Below, piece by piece: positions 1-8,740 of a stretch of 64,000 bases of DNA. A program made the position numbers and the translations under genes. Positions within the stretch are counted from its first letter, which is position 1. Each line of letters begins with the position of its first letter. Source of the DNA: Bacteroidota bacterium (GTDB lineage Bacteria; Bacteroidota; Bacteroidia; Bacteroidales; Prolixibacteraceae). The stretch covers positions 1 to 64,000 of the forward strand of contig JAJRSD010000107.1 in assembly GCA_024278975.1 (NCBI GenBank), read 5' to 3'. The notes under the pieces are model-generated. The model worked only from the letters and a program-made list of their open reading frames with translations. It was not told the DNA's origin and ran no database searches.

Positions 1-312
1 ATCAAAAAAGGAGCGAAAATGCAAACCAAAAATATTTGAGAATAACAACAGTCCAAAAAACTGTTGAATAGGGATAGACTGCAATAAAACTTACGCAGGT
101 TTATCTATTTCCTGAAAAATAATACTCGCCGAATTAATGTCTGTTATGCTTATTTTGTTTATCTTCGTGTTCATAAAAGAATGCCTTGTTCGCTTAATTA
201 GTGATCGTTTATATTTGTTTTATTACACCACTAATATACTCATTATTAACTGACTGAACGAGGTTTCTTTTAGCTATTATTGAAGGGTATCGCTCAATTT
301 ATCTGGTCTCAA
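1..312. other. Intergenic left edge, no confident gene
   Basis: No coding sequence can be supported here. A short open frame from base 1 ends at a TGA at 37-39 and could be the tail of a plus-strand gene outside the window. It is followed by a 7-bp hairpin (CAACAGT, 46-52, with ACTGTTG, 60-66). The rest is AT-rich sequence 3' of the nuclease gene. Confidence 0.4.
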
Positions 313-3177
313 TTAAAATCGTTGACAAATTTTATTATAAGCGCAGTATTTACATTTATCGGTATGTTCGGTTTGAGTAAATCTGTTTTCAGTTGAGTAA
401 ATTTCTTTAACTAACTCTTTAAGATATTTAACCAAATCATTTTCTAACTCCTGAAAAGAAAAATCATGCTTTTTCCACTCAATATTGGGCGAATAATTTT
501 TGTTGAATAATTTACGCAGACTATAAATTACAGGTTGTATTTCCAGGTTATCAGAATTCTCCGAAAGTGCCCATGAATAAATCATTGCTTGCAAAATTTC
601 CTTTTTAGGCTCTTTTATATCCCGTTCAAAAAGGTCTTCAATTTCTTTAAATTCGAGTGTTTTTACATCACCGGTTTTGTAATCTAAAACTCGTGTTATT
701 CCATTAACACGGTCAACCCGGTCTATTTTTCCACCTATATTAATTGTTGTTTGATTCCCGTTTAAATCTATATCGAAAGTGGTGTGATATTCATGTTCCA
801 AACTAACCATTGTAAATGGTGTAATATCTTTGTCTATTGTTAAAAGCTGATTCAGATAGGTCTTAATATTTTCATAAACCAGCAAAGTTTTACCTTCGAG
901 AATCACAGGTTTTCTACCACTTTTTTTCTCTTTAAAATAGTGGTGAGCAATTTGTTTGCGTATCTCATTTTCAATAAAAATACGGTTATCTTTTATTTTA
1001 TCAAGGTCAGACTCATTTAAAACCTTTCCCACAAACGGTTTGTAAATAGCTTCAATTGTATCATGAAAAATATTTCCGAAAACAATTGCGTCAATCTCCT
1101 CTTTCACTTCGTCGGGCTCGGGTAAACCAACTACATACCGGAAGTAGAAACGCAAACTGCACTGTAAATAAGTATTTATTGCACTTGGCGAAAGAGGATG
1201 TTCGTACGTATTTTTGTTTAATAATATATTCGAAATCTGCCGGGAACTCTCAATTTCAATGGGTTTATTCGGGTCGTTTGAAAACGAAAAATCGAGGTTT
1301 ACTAATTTTGGCTGGTGTGCCGAATCGTACTGAAGTTGATAACCGTACCGGCTTAATTCACCTGTGCTAATTCCTTCTTTTACAACGCTGTAAGTTGCTG
1401 TAACATTTTTAGCCCGCTGAATCAATCGGTAAAAATAGTACGAGTACATTGCATCTTGTTCGTCAATTCCGGGCAGTCCGAAACCTTTTCTGATGTTGAA
1501 AGGAATAAACGATGGGGCAGTATAAGTTCGTGGCCATTTGTTTTCGTTCAGCCCAAGTATAATAATGTTTTTAAAGTCGAGACAGCGGGTTTCCAAAATT
1601 CCCATTACTTGAATTCCGCTTAAAGGTTCTCCTTCGAATGCAACCGAAACTTTTCCCAGATATTGCGAAAAGAGCCTGAAATAAACAGCTTCGCTAATCT
1701 CCCTGTTTTGTTCGTTTGTAACATTTTTTATCACCGATTCCAATTTCTCGATTGCCTGATAAATTGAGTAGATAATTTCCAATAACATTTTATTATTAGT
1801 TTCAGTGCTGTTTAATTTATTATAAACTACGTCTAAAACTTCTAAAAAATATCGACTATAATTTTCCACATCGCCGGGCAGCGAAAACATGGTTTTATGA
1901 AATTGTGTGAAATTTATTTCATCTAATTCAATGGTTATTCTGTTTCGCAGTCGTACATCTTCAATAAATTCTTTTCCTTTTTCTGTTTCCCAGTTTCTTA
2001 AAAGTTGGTGGTTTAAAATATCGGTTACATAACGATGATACGCAATGATACCACGTTTTTTATCTGTCTTTTTATTTCTAAGCAAATTTACCAACAGCAT
2101 CAAAAAACCATAAATCATCGAGTTTTTTACGGGATATCCCATTGTAATATTTACAGTTCCGATGTCATCGGGAATTGCACCCAACGATGAAAATAGCAAC
2201 GATTCGTCGGCAAGAACGATTGCAGTATTATCAAATTGTTTTGAGAAATCGGATTTGGTCTCTAATAAAAATTTGGGAATTTGTTGCGACTGCCCATAAG
2301 TTGAGGAGACAGCAGCTATTTTAATATTTTTATTTCTGTCTAATATTTCCGAATCAAAAATAAAATCGAAGGGTGGTGGAAATCTCTTTAGATTTTCGCG
2401 CATAAAACGCCCGGCCTCATTTTTTTTATCGTGTAAATATGCTTTGTCGAAATCCCATAAAAACTCCGCTTTTTTCTGACGACTTAAATGTGTAAAAAAT
2501 TTCTGTTCGCAACTGTTTAACGCGTTTAGTCCAACGAAATAGTATTTATTAAAGTCGAAATTAAAATCTTTTTCTTTAAGGTTTTCAACTACTTTGCGGT
2601 CGATCATTCCACCAAAAGCAATATTTTTTTCTGTTAATATTTTTTTGAATTCAGAATAGATTGGATATAATTTTTTCCAGATTGCAAGATGTTTTTCCTG
2701 AAACTCTTTTCGGCCCGAAACAGCAACGCTTCCCCAAAAATGCTCCAACGCCTCTTTTTGCTCGTTGGTTAAATAATCAAAAATATATTCAATCTCTTTT
2801 ATATCCGAAATATTTGTGAAAATATCTTTTGCATTCACTAAATAACGGTCGATGTCGTTAAAATCTGCAAGCAGTATTTCTCCCCAGAAATAGAATTCAT
2901 CAAAAGTCTCAGTGGTTTGTGTGTGCTTTTTAAAAACTTCAAATAAAATAGAAATAAGCTGTAGCTTTTCGCCCTGAAACAAATTGGAATATCCTGAAAT
3001 TAGCTCGCTAATTGTTGTTGTTGCGGGAGCAAGAACAGATCCCGAAATTTCTTTTTGTAAGTATGAAGTGAAAAATACACCTGACCTGCGATTTGGAAAA
3101 ACCACACATATTTTATGTAGTTCGTTAGAATGTTTTTCGTAAATATATTTTGCTGCCTGTGATAAGAATCGTTCCAT
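313..3177 (-). CDS. AddB/RecB-like PD-(D/E)XK exonuclease family protein
   Basis: A 954-aa protein of the Bacteroidota AddB-like family, expected to act in double-strand break processing with an AddA-like helicase-nuclease that is not visible here. The N-terminal two thirds is a degenerate UvrD-like helicase fold, starting with a strand and 'PNRRSG' at about residue 27. The C-terminal nuclease domain (from about 660) carries 'GGKIDRVDR' and 'LDYKTGD', the PD-(D/E)XK metal-binding core. Cys673 and the terminal 'CKYCAYNKIC' (Cys942, 945, 951) fit the four-cysteine iron-sulfur staple of AddB nucleases. Seen: motifs and length. Inferred: partner and pathway. The start is supported by a -7 box about 70 bp upstream. 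Confidence 0.85.
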   Translation of the reverse strand: MERFLSQAAKYIYEKHSNELHKICVVFPNRRSGVFFTSYLQKEISGSVLAPATTTISELISGYSNLFQGEKLQLISILFEVFKKHTQTTETFDEFYFWGEILLADFNDIDRYLVNAKDIFTNISDIKEIEYIFDYLTNEQKEALEHFWGSVAVSGRKEFQEKHLAIWKKLYPIYSEFKKILTEKNIAFGGMIDRKVVENLKEKDFNFDFNKYYFVGLNALNSCEQKFFTHLSRQKKAEFLWDFDKAYLHDKKNEAGRFMRENLKRFPPPFDFIFDSEILDRNKNIKIAAVSSTYGQSQQIPKFLLETKSDFSKQFDNTAIVLADESLLFSSLGAIPDDIGTVNITMGYPVKNSMIYGFLMLLVNLLRNKKTDKKRGIIAYHRYVTDILNHQLLRNWETEKGKEFIEDVRLRNRITIELDEINFTQFHKTMFSLPGDVENYSRYFLEVLDVVYNKLNSTETNNKMLLEIIYSIYQAIEKLESVIKNVTNEQNREISEAVYFRLFSQYLGKVSVAFEGEPLSGIQVMGILETRCLDFKNIIILGLNENKWPRTYTAPSFIPFNIRKGFGLPGIDEQDAMYSYYFYRLIQRAKNVTATYSVVKEGISTGELSRYGYQLQYDSAHQPKLVNLDFSFSNDPNKPIEIESSRQISNILLNKNTYEHPLSPSAINTYLQCSLRFYFRYVVGLPEPDEVKEEIDAIVFGNIFHDTIEAIYKPFVGKVLNESDLDKIKDNRIFIENEIRKQIAHHYFKEKKSGRKPVILEGKTLLVYENIKTYLNQLLTIDKDITPFTMVSLEHEYHTTFDIDLNGNQTTINIGGKIDRVDRVNGITRVLDYKTGDVKTLEFKEIEDLFERDIKEPKKEILQAMIYSWALSENSDNLEIQPVIYSLRKLFNKNYSPNIEWKKHDFSFQELENDLVKYLKELVKEIYSTENRFTQTEHTDKCKYCAYNKICQRF

Positions 3178-3244
3178 TTATTTTGCTTAGTTTACTTTAT
3201 AATGCTCAATTACATTTTTGTGGTTGTTTTATAAATATTTACAA

Positions 3245-3252
3245 CAAAGTTA
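3245..3252 (-). promoter_or_regulatory. Candidate -7 box upstream of the AddB-like gene
   Basis: The minus strand reads TAACTTTG, matching the Bacteroidota -7 consensus TAnnTTTG, about 70 bp before the start. No clear -33 TTTG is seen at the expected spacing. Confidence 0.4.
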
Positions 3253-3345
3253 CCTAAAGATTAAATGAGTTTAGCTAACGTACAAGAAGAATTTTATTAT
3301 TTTTAAACTGCAAAAAGTTGAATAATTATGCAAATAATAGTAGAT

Positions 3346-5034
3346 ATGAAACGAATTATACTGATAATTTCTGTTGCATTTTTTTCTTTAAGTGTACATG
3401 CACAAGATCGTGTAACGGGGTTTAATTTTGCTACACGAAGCGAAATTATTGCACAAAATGGTATGGCGTGTACCAGCCAGCCACTTGCCACACAGGCAGC
3501 GTTAGACATTTTAAAACAGGGTGGAAATGCCATTGATGCAGCCATTGCTGCTAATGCTGTTTTAGGTTTGGTTGAGCCCACCGGCAATGGAATGGGTGGC
3601 GATTTATTTGCAATTGTGTGGGATGCTAAAACACAAAAACTTTATGGTTTGAATGCCAGTGGTCGTTCGCCATACGATTTAACGCTCGACTATTTTAAGG
3701 AGAATGAATTTAAGAAGATTCCGTCTTTGGGTCCACTTCCGGTTTCGGTGCCGGGTTGTGTTGATGGCTGGTTCGAACTACACGATAAGTTTGGGAAATT
3801 GCCAATGAGTGAAATTTTAACTCCGGCAATTAATTATGCAAACAATGGATTTCCGCTGACTGAATTAATTGCATATTACTGGGGTAGTAGTGCCAGAGTT
3901 TTAAAACGATTTCCAGGCTTCGGGGAGATTTTTATGCCTGGCGGGGAAGCACCTAAAAAGGGAGAAGTATTTAAAAATCCATATTTGGCTAATACACTTG
4001 AATTGATTGCAAAAGAAGGAAGAGATGTTTTTTATAAAGGAGAAATTGCTGAAAAAATTGTAAGCTACATAAAAGAGCAGGGTGGGTTTTTAAGTATGAA
4101 AGATTTTGAAGATCATAACTCGGAATGGGTGGAACCGATTTCGACAAACTACCGTGGTTATGATGTGTGGGAATTACCTCCAAACGGACAGGGAACGGCA
4201 GTTTTACAGATGCTGAATATTCTGGAAAACTATGATATTGCAAGCATGGGATTTGGGTCAGCAGAATATATGCATCTATTTATTGAGGCTAAAAAACTTG
4301 CGTTCGAAGATCGGGCAAAATACTACTCCGATATGGATTTTAATGATTTACCCATCGAAGAATTAATCTCTAAAGAGTATGGAAAACAGCGTGCGGAATT
4401 GATTAATATAAATCGTGCCGCTCGTTCATATCCTGCAGGAGAATTGGAGCAGGGCAACACTATTTACCTGACTACTGCTGATAAAGATGGGAATATGGTT
4501 TCCTTGATTCAAAGCAATTATCGTGGAATGGGGTCGGGAATGACACCCGGAAAACTGGGTTTTATTTTGCAGGATCGTGGTGAGCTTTTTGCGTTGGAAG
4601 AGGGACACATGAATGTTTACGAACCTCATAAAAGACCTTTTCATACTATTATTCCGGCATTTATTACAAAAGATGGCAAACCATTTATAAGTTTTGGTTT
4701 GATGGGGGGAGCTATGCAGCCGCAAGGTCATACGCAAATTGTTTGTAATATTATTGACTTTGGAATGAACTTGCAAGAGGCTGGCGATGCACCTCGAATT
4801 AGTCATTCCGGATCCAGTCAACCCACTGGCGAAAAAATGAAAGACGGTGGTAATGTCTCTTTGGAGAGTGGTTTTTCATATCAAACAATTAGGGAGTTAA
4901 TGAGCAAAGGTCATAAAATTGGCTATGCAAAAGGTATTTATGGAGGTTATCAGGCGATTCTTTGGGACGATGTAAATAAGGTGTATTATGGCGCTTCAGA
5001 ATCACGAAAAGACGGACAGGCGGCGGGATATTAA
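3346..5034 (+). CDS. ggt: Secreted gamma-glutamyltransferase
   Basis: Gamma-glutamyltranspeptidase, an autoprocessing Ntn-hydrolase that cleaves glutathione and other gamma-glutamyl amides in the periplasm or outside the cell. I use the second ATG (562 aa) because MKRIILIISVAFF...VHAQ is then a clean signal peptide; the ORF track starts six codons earlier. The large-subunit part contains 'GGNAIDAAIAANAVLG' and 'PTGNGMGGD', both typical. The nucleophile is the Thr in 'GNTIYLTTADKDGN' (residue 378 in ORF-track numbering), aligned by its distance to DKDGN with the processing Thr of known enzymes. Length is normal for the uncleaved precursor. It stands alone, convergent with the oxidoreductase operon across a shared terminator. 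Confidence 0.93.
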   Translation: MKRIILIISVAFFSLSVHAQDRVTGFNFATRSEIIAQNGMACTSQPLATQAALDILKQGGNAIDAAIAANAVLGLVEPTGNGMGGDLFAIVWDAKTQKLYGLNASGRSPYDLTLDYFKENEFKKIPSLGPLPVSVPGCVDGWFELHDKFGKLPMSEILTPAINYANNGFPLTELIAYYWGSSARVLKRFPGFGEIFMPGGEAPKKGEVFKNPYLANTLELIAKEGRDVFYKGEIAEKIVSYIKEQGGFLSMKDFEDHNSEWVEPISTNYRGYDVWELPPNGQGTAVLQMLNILENYDIASMGFGSAEYMHLFIEAKKLAFEDRAKYYSDMDFNDLPIEELISKEYGKQRAELININRAARSYPAGELEQGNTIYLTTADKDGNMVSLIQSNYRGMGSGMTPGKLGFILQDRGELFALEEGHMNVYEPHKRPFHTIIPAFITKDGKPFISFGLMGGAMQPQGHTQIVCNIIDFGMNLQEAGDAPRISHSGSSQPTGEKMKDGGNVSLESGFSYQTIRELMSKGHKIGYAKGIYGGYQAILWDDVNKVYYGASESRKDGQAAGY

Positions 5035-5077
5035 TATCGAACTAATAATTTCATACAACTCAATTTCGGCATTAAAA

Positions 5078-5105
5078 AAAGCTCCCTCAAAAAAGAGGAG
5101 GCTTT
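5078..5105. terminator. Bidirectional terminator between ggt and the oxidoreductase operon
   Basis: Arms AAAGCTCCCTC and GAGGAGGCTTT pair across an A6 loop, with one wobble and one mismatch. The hairpin lies between two convergent genes with T/A-rich flanks on both sides. Confidence 0.6.
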
Positions 5106-5131
5106 CAATATAATGTAATAGAATTAGTTTT

Positions 5132-5683
5132 TTAAACTTCTTGCACAGTTTCCACAATTGCCTGCCCTTTTTTAATTGCTTCTAAATTTAGCGGAATGAG
5201 TTTATGGTAACGTTCGGGTAGCGATTTCTCCAATCCTTTTTCAACATTATCCAGCGATAAAATTGGTCGCACCTTTAGGTAACTTCCAAAAACAATCATA
5301 TTAAACACTTTCGGATTTCCCATTTCGATAGCTGTTTTTGTACCTTCAACTTTATAGATATTTATGTCGTTGCGACTTGGAGGTGTTAGCACACCATTTG
5401 GATCGTATAAAAGTGTACCGCCCGGTTTTACCGACTTTTCAAACTTATCCATACTTTGTTGATTTAGTATAATAGCTGTGTCGAACTGCTGTAAAATTGG
5501 CGAACTAATTCGGGTATCGCTAATAATTACCGTAACGTTGGCTGTTCCACCGCGCATTTCTGGTCCGTACGATGGAAACCAGGTTACCTCTTTGTCTTCC
5601 ATAATTCCCGAGTAAGCCAGAATCTTTCCCATCGAAAGTACTCCCTGACCGCCAAAACCTGCAATTATCATCTCTTCAGTCAT
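5132..5683 (-). CDS. 2-oxoacid:ferredoxin oxidoreductase, gamma subunit
   Basis: Gamma (catalytic-interface) subunit of a CoA-dependent 2-oxoacid:ferredoxin oxidoreductase, 183 aa. The N-terminal 'IIAGFGGQGVLSMGK' and 'PEMRGGTANVTVIIS' are signatures of the KorC/VorC/PorC family. It is the last of four co-oriented genes (ferredoxin, alpha, beta, gamma), 12 bp after beta, so it belongs to one operon. Family members act on 2-oxoglutarate, branched-chain 2-oxoacids or arylpyruvates; the sequence alone does not decide the substrate. A shared terminator lies just downstream. Confidence 0.88.
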   Translation of the reverse strand: MTEEMIIAGFGGQGVLSMGKILAYSGIMEDKEVTWFPSYGPEMRGGTANVTVIISDTRISSPILQQFDTAIILNQQSMDKFEKSVKPGGTLLYDPNGVLTPPSRNDINIYKVEGTKTAIEMGNPKVFNMIVFGSYLKVRPILSLDNVEKGLEKSLPERYHKLIPLNLEAIKKGQAIVETVQEV

Positions 5684-5695
5684 AACTTGCGTAAT

Positions 5696-6484
5696 TTAAT
5701 TTTCCGAACTGTTTTCACCTTTTACACTATCTTTCAAATCGCCAAGAGGATAATATGGAATCATATTATCTTCCATCCATGTGTTTGCTCCCACCGGTGT
5801 CATTTTCCAGCCCGAGTTGCATGTAGAAACTACCTCAACAAACGAAGTTCCTTTTTTATCAAGTACATTTTCTATTGCTTTTTTTATTGAACGTTTGCAT
5901 TTGCGTGCTGCCGATGCTGTATGTACTGCCTGGCGCGTAACGTACGATGTTCCCGGTAACTGTGCAATCAGGTTTGTGATTTTCATCGGATACCCGTTTA
6001 AATCAACGTTTCTGCCACCAGGAGTTGTGGAGGTAACCATTCCTTCAATGGTTGTTGGTGCCATTTGTCCTCCGGTCATTCCGTAAATTCCATTGTTTAT
6101 AAATATTACCAGAATATTTTCACCGCGGTTACATGCATGCATAATTTCTGCTGCTCCGATTGAAGCTAAATCTCCATCGCCCTGATATGTAAACACGAAA
6201 TTATCGGGCTTTAGGCGAATTAGAGCAGTTGCAACAGCCGGTGCTCTTCCGTGGGCAGCTTCCTGCCAGTCGATATCGAGATATTTATATGCAAATACAG
6301 CACAACCAACTGGTGCTATTCCAATGGTTTTCTCCTGAAGTCCCATTTCGCCAATCAGTTCGGCTAATAATTTATGAACTACTCCGTGCGAACAGCCCGG
6401 ACAGTAGTGCATTGGTTCGTCCTCTAAAATTTTTGTTTTACCGTAAACAAGGTTTTCGGGTTTAATAAGATCTTTTAACTCCAT
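5696..6484 (-). CDS. 2-oxoacid:ferredoxin oxidoreductase, beta (TPP-binding) subunit
   Basis: Thiamine-diphosphate subunit of the oxidoreductase, 262 aa. 'MHYCPGCSHGVVHKLL' near the N terminus and 'GDGDLASIGAAEIMHA...NNGIYGMTGGQ' (about residues 101-140) form the TPP-Mg site of KorB/VorB-like proteins. It catalyses reversible oxidative decarboxylation of a 2-oxoacid to the acyl-CoA with reduced ferredoxin. The start overlaps the 3' end of the alpha gene by 23 bp, implying translational coupling. The few cysteines suggest that the electron path goes through the separate ferredoxin subunit of this operon. Confidence 0.9.
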   Translation of the reverse strand: MELKDLIKPENLVYGKTKILEDEPMHYCPGCSHGVVHKLLAELIGEMGLQEKTIGIAPVGCAVFAYKYLDIDWQEAAHGRAPAVATALIRLKPDNFVFTYQGDGDLASIGAAEIMHACNRGENILVIFINNGIYGMTGGQMAPTTIEGMVTSTTPGGRNVDLNGYPMKITNLIAQLPGTSYVTRQAVHTASAARKCKRSIKKAIENVLDKKGTSFVEVVSTCNSGWKMTPVGANTWMEDNMIPYYPLGDLKDSVKGENSSEN

Positions 6485-7583
6485 AATTTAATTCCCATGA
6501 AAATTTATCTTCTAAAGCTTCAACAACTTCTTCCGGGGTATGGATAATTCCACCTGTTCTCCCGAAATGATTCACTCTCGTATTTCTTCCTGCCTCGTAA
6601 ACAGCAAGTTTTATATCTTCTACCATTTGCCCTGAACTCATCTCCACCGACAAAAATCCTTTTGCCTTGCGAGCCAGTTCTGCAATAATTTTATTTGGAA
6701 AAGGGAAAAGTGTAATTGGTCTGAGTAGTCCAACTTTTAAACCTTTTGAACGGGCAATTTCTACCGATTTTTGGCAAATCCTCGAAGAACTTCCGTAAGC
6801 TACAATGATAAAGTCTGCATCGTCGCAATGAAATAATTCGTATCTCACTTCATCCTCTTCCATCTTTTTATATTTCTCCTGAAAGCGATGATTATTAGCT
6901 TCCATTATATTGGAATCCATTTCGAGTGAGGTTACAATATTCTTTTTCCGAGACGATGGTTTTCCTGTGGTTGCCCAGCTTCCCGATTTTTCCTCAATCT
7001 CTTCATCTGTCCAGCGAGGTTTGAAATCGGCAAGTTCAACTTTTTCCATCATTTGCCCCAAAGCACCGTCGGTTAAAATCATTGCGGGGTTTCGGTATTT
7101 AAAAGCCAGTTCGAAACTTAAATCAACAAAATCATTCATCTCCTGAACCGATGCCGGAGCTAAAACAATAAGTTTATAGTCGCCATGTCCTCCTCCTTTT
7201 ACAGCCTGAAAATAGTCGGCTTGTGATGGTTGAATAGTTCCCAGTCCCGGACCACCGCGCTGAACATTAACAATCAGACAAGGCAATTCTGAACCTGCGA
7301 TATAAGAAATTCCCTCGGCCATTAAACTGATTCCGGGGCTTGAAGATGATGTCATTACTTTTTTGCCTGCACCTGCACCTCCGTAAACCATATTAATAGA
7401 AGCTACTTCACTTTCGGCTTGCAGTACCACCATTCCGGTTTCGTTCCATGGCTGACGAGCCATTAACGTTTCCATTACCTCAGACTGAGGTGTGATGGGA
7501 TAGCCAAAATAGCCATCGCAGCCGCAGCGAATAGCCGCTTCTGCCAGCACCTCATTTCCCTTCATCAATTTTAATTCTCCCAT
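6462..7583 (-). CDS. 2-oxoacid:ferredoxin oxidoreductase, alpha subunit
   Basis: Alpha subunit (pyrimidine-binding and transketolase C-terminal domains), 373 aa. The ORF track extends to 7799, but the first 72 residues are low-quality, non-family sequence overlapping the ferredoxin gene. The family begins at 'MGELKLMKGNEVLAEAA', so I place the start at 7583. 'YFGYPITPQSEVME' and 'SSSPGISLMAEGI' are hallmarks of KorA/VorB-type subunits. The gene follows the ferredoxin after a 139-bp spacer and overlaps beta. Substrate assignment (2-oxoglutarate, branched-chain or aryl) is open; the neighbouring aromatic genes make an aryl substrate worth testing. Confidence 0.88.
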   Translation of the reverse strand: MGELKLMKGNEVLAEAAIRCGCDGYFGYPITPQSEVMETLMARQPWNETGMVVLQAESEVASINMVYGGAGAGKKVMTSSSSPGISLMAEGISYIAGSELPCLIVNVQRGGPGLGTIQPSQADYFQAVKGGGHGDYKLIVLAPASVQEMNDFVDLSFELAFKYRNPAMILTDGALGQMMEKVELADFKPRWTDEEIEEKSGSWATTGKPSSRKKNIVTSLEMDSNIMEANNHRFQEKYKKMEEDEVRYELFHCDDADFIIVAYGSSSRICQKSVEIARSKGLKVGLLRPITLFPFPNKIIAELARKAKGFLSVEMSSGQMVEDIKLAVYEAGRNTRVNHFGRTGGIIHTPEEVVEALEDKFSWELNYGVKRSY

Positions 7584-7722
7584 ATTGTTTAGTTCTAATA
7601 TTCTCCTTTTTAACCTAAAACATCCAATAAGAAATGATAAATGATAAAGTTTTTTGTCTCTTGTTGAGTTGATGTCTCTACTTTCACTTTTAGATTTCTT
7701 ATTCCTTATTTTTCTTTCAATT

Positions 7723-7947
7723 TTAAACCTTTGCTCTGTAAACTGTAATACAGGTATCCGGACAAACAACCCCGCAATGGGCACAGCCAACACACGCATT
7801 CGGATTTGCCATATACGAATAATGATATCCTTTGCTATTCACCTCTTTATTAAGTTGTAATACATCGTGCGGACAGGCTACAACACACAGTCCACACCCT
7901 TTGCACTCCTCTATATTTACTACAACTGCTCCTTGTACTTTTGCCAT
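7723..7947 (-). CDS. 2-oxoacid oxidoreductase delta subunit, 2x[4Fe-4S] ferredoxin
   Basis: A 74-aa dicluster ferredoxin that opens the four-gene oxidoreductase operon. It has two CxxCxxCxxxCP motifs, Cys15/18/21/25 and Cys52/55/58/62, each ligating one [4Fe-4S] cluster with one cysteine swapped between motifs as in clostridial-type ferredoxins. It shuttles electrons from the TPP subunit to soluble ferredoxin or flavodoxin; a flavodoxin gene lies 2.3 kb upstream in the same orientation. This gene order (ferredoxin, alpha, beta, gamma) is the VorDABC/KorDABC arrangement. Confidence 0.9.
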   Translation of the reverse strand: MAKVQGAVVVNIEECKGCGLCVVACPHDVLQLNKEVNSKGYHYSYMANPNACVGCAHCGVVCPDTCITVYRAKV

Positions 7948-8165
7948 TTTTGAGTAATTTTTTGCTAAATTTAAACCCTAATTTACAATAAAAACATCAT
8001 AAAAATCACGTTCTGAAATAATTTTTCATAACGCTTAAAATCTATAAAATAAACGGGTAATTTACTTTCAGATTCTAATTTTATCACATCAAAAAAATAG
8101 AGTTTGAACTCTGGTAACAAAACTATTTTTTACGTTATGAAATGTATGCAACTATTGTTGCGTTA
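7948..8165. other. Hairpin-rich spacer between the Crp/Fnr gene and the oxidoreductase operon
   Basis: This 218-bp spacer holds a perfect 10-bp inverted repeat with distant arms (TTTCATAACG at 8024-8033, CGTTATGAAA at 8133-8142). It also holds AGAGTTTGAACTCT (8099-8112) and GCAAC-TATT-GTTGC close to the regulator's stop. The last could terminate the upstream transcript, and the others could be regulator sites for the operon. Roles are inferred. Confidence 0.4.
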
Positions 8166-8732
8166 TCATAATTTATAAAGTATTCGCGTAAGTATATTTC
8201 GGTGGATACCAAGATAAGATGCAATGTGTTGTCGTTGAAGTTTTTGGGCAAGCTCGGGGTACTCTCGTAAGAACTTTCTGATTCGTTGTTCTGCATTTAA
8301 CGATTGAAAGGAGTGAATACGTTCCATTGCCTGAATATAACTCTCTTCGGCTAGTATTCGTACAGTTCTTTCAAATTTTGGATGGTTGTCTAATAAGGTT
8401 TTAAACTCATCTTTTTCGATATAGATGAGCTTTGAATCTTCGAAAGCACGGATAGATTCGGTTGAATTTTTACGACTATAAAAACCTTTATGGTTACTTA
8501 CAATAAAGTTGTTAGGCGGAAAAAAGAATCGCGATATCCATTCGGTACCACTATCAGAAAGATAAGTGGCGTATAAAAAGCCTTCAGTCAGGATTCCTAT
8601 TTTTTTTGCTTTTTCGCCATATTCAATAAAATAATCTCCCTTTTTTAATTCAACAGATTTATTTTTTAAATCGAGAGATTGTATTAAATCAAGAGTGAGT
8701 TGATATCGCGAGATTATTTTATTCCGATCCAT
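8166..8732 (-). CDS. Crp/Fnr-family transcriptional regulator
   Basis: A 188-aa Crp/Fnr-type regulator. The N-terminal cyclic-nucleotide-binding-like beta roll spans about residues 25-115 ('LKKGDYFIEYGEKAKKIGIL'). A dimerisation helix and a C-terminal helix-turn-helix follow ('RQHIASYLGIHRNILTRIL'). It has no N-terminal cysteine cluster, so it is not a classical oxygen-sensing FNR. It lies 8 bp behind the aminotransferase gene and just upstream of the oxidoreductase operon, so it probably belongs to the same transcript and may control it. A Crp/Fnr-like palindrome upstream of nrfH, 5.5 kb away, is another possible target (inference). The C terminus is short, ending soon after the recognition helix. 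Confidence 0.85.
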   Translation of the reverse strand: MDRNKIISRYQLTLDLIQSLDLKNKSVELKKGDYFIEYGEKAKKIGILTEGFLYATYLSDSGTEWISRFFFPPNNFIVSNHKGFYSRKNSTESIRAFEDSKLIYIEKDEFKTLLDNHPKFERTVRILAEESYIQAMERIHSFQSLNAEQRIRKFLREYPELAQKLQRQHIASYLGIHRNILTRILYKL

Positions 8733-8740
8733 TACTTTTA

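Noticed and set aside
1-39. Possible C-terminal tail of a plus-strand gene at the window edge
   Set aside because: Only 12 codons are visible and two other frames are equally open, so it cannot be supported.
3303-3587. Minus-strand 94-aa ORF opposite the ggt start
   Set aside because: A shadow of ggt; the same holds for the other antisense and out-of-frame ORFs inside real genes.
7584-7799. N-terminal extension of the oxidoreductase alpha subunit
   Set aside because: It overlaps the ferredoxin gene in another frame and does not match the family; the true start is at 7583.
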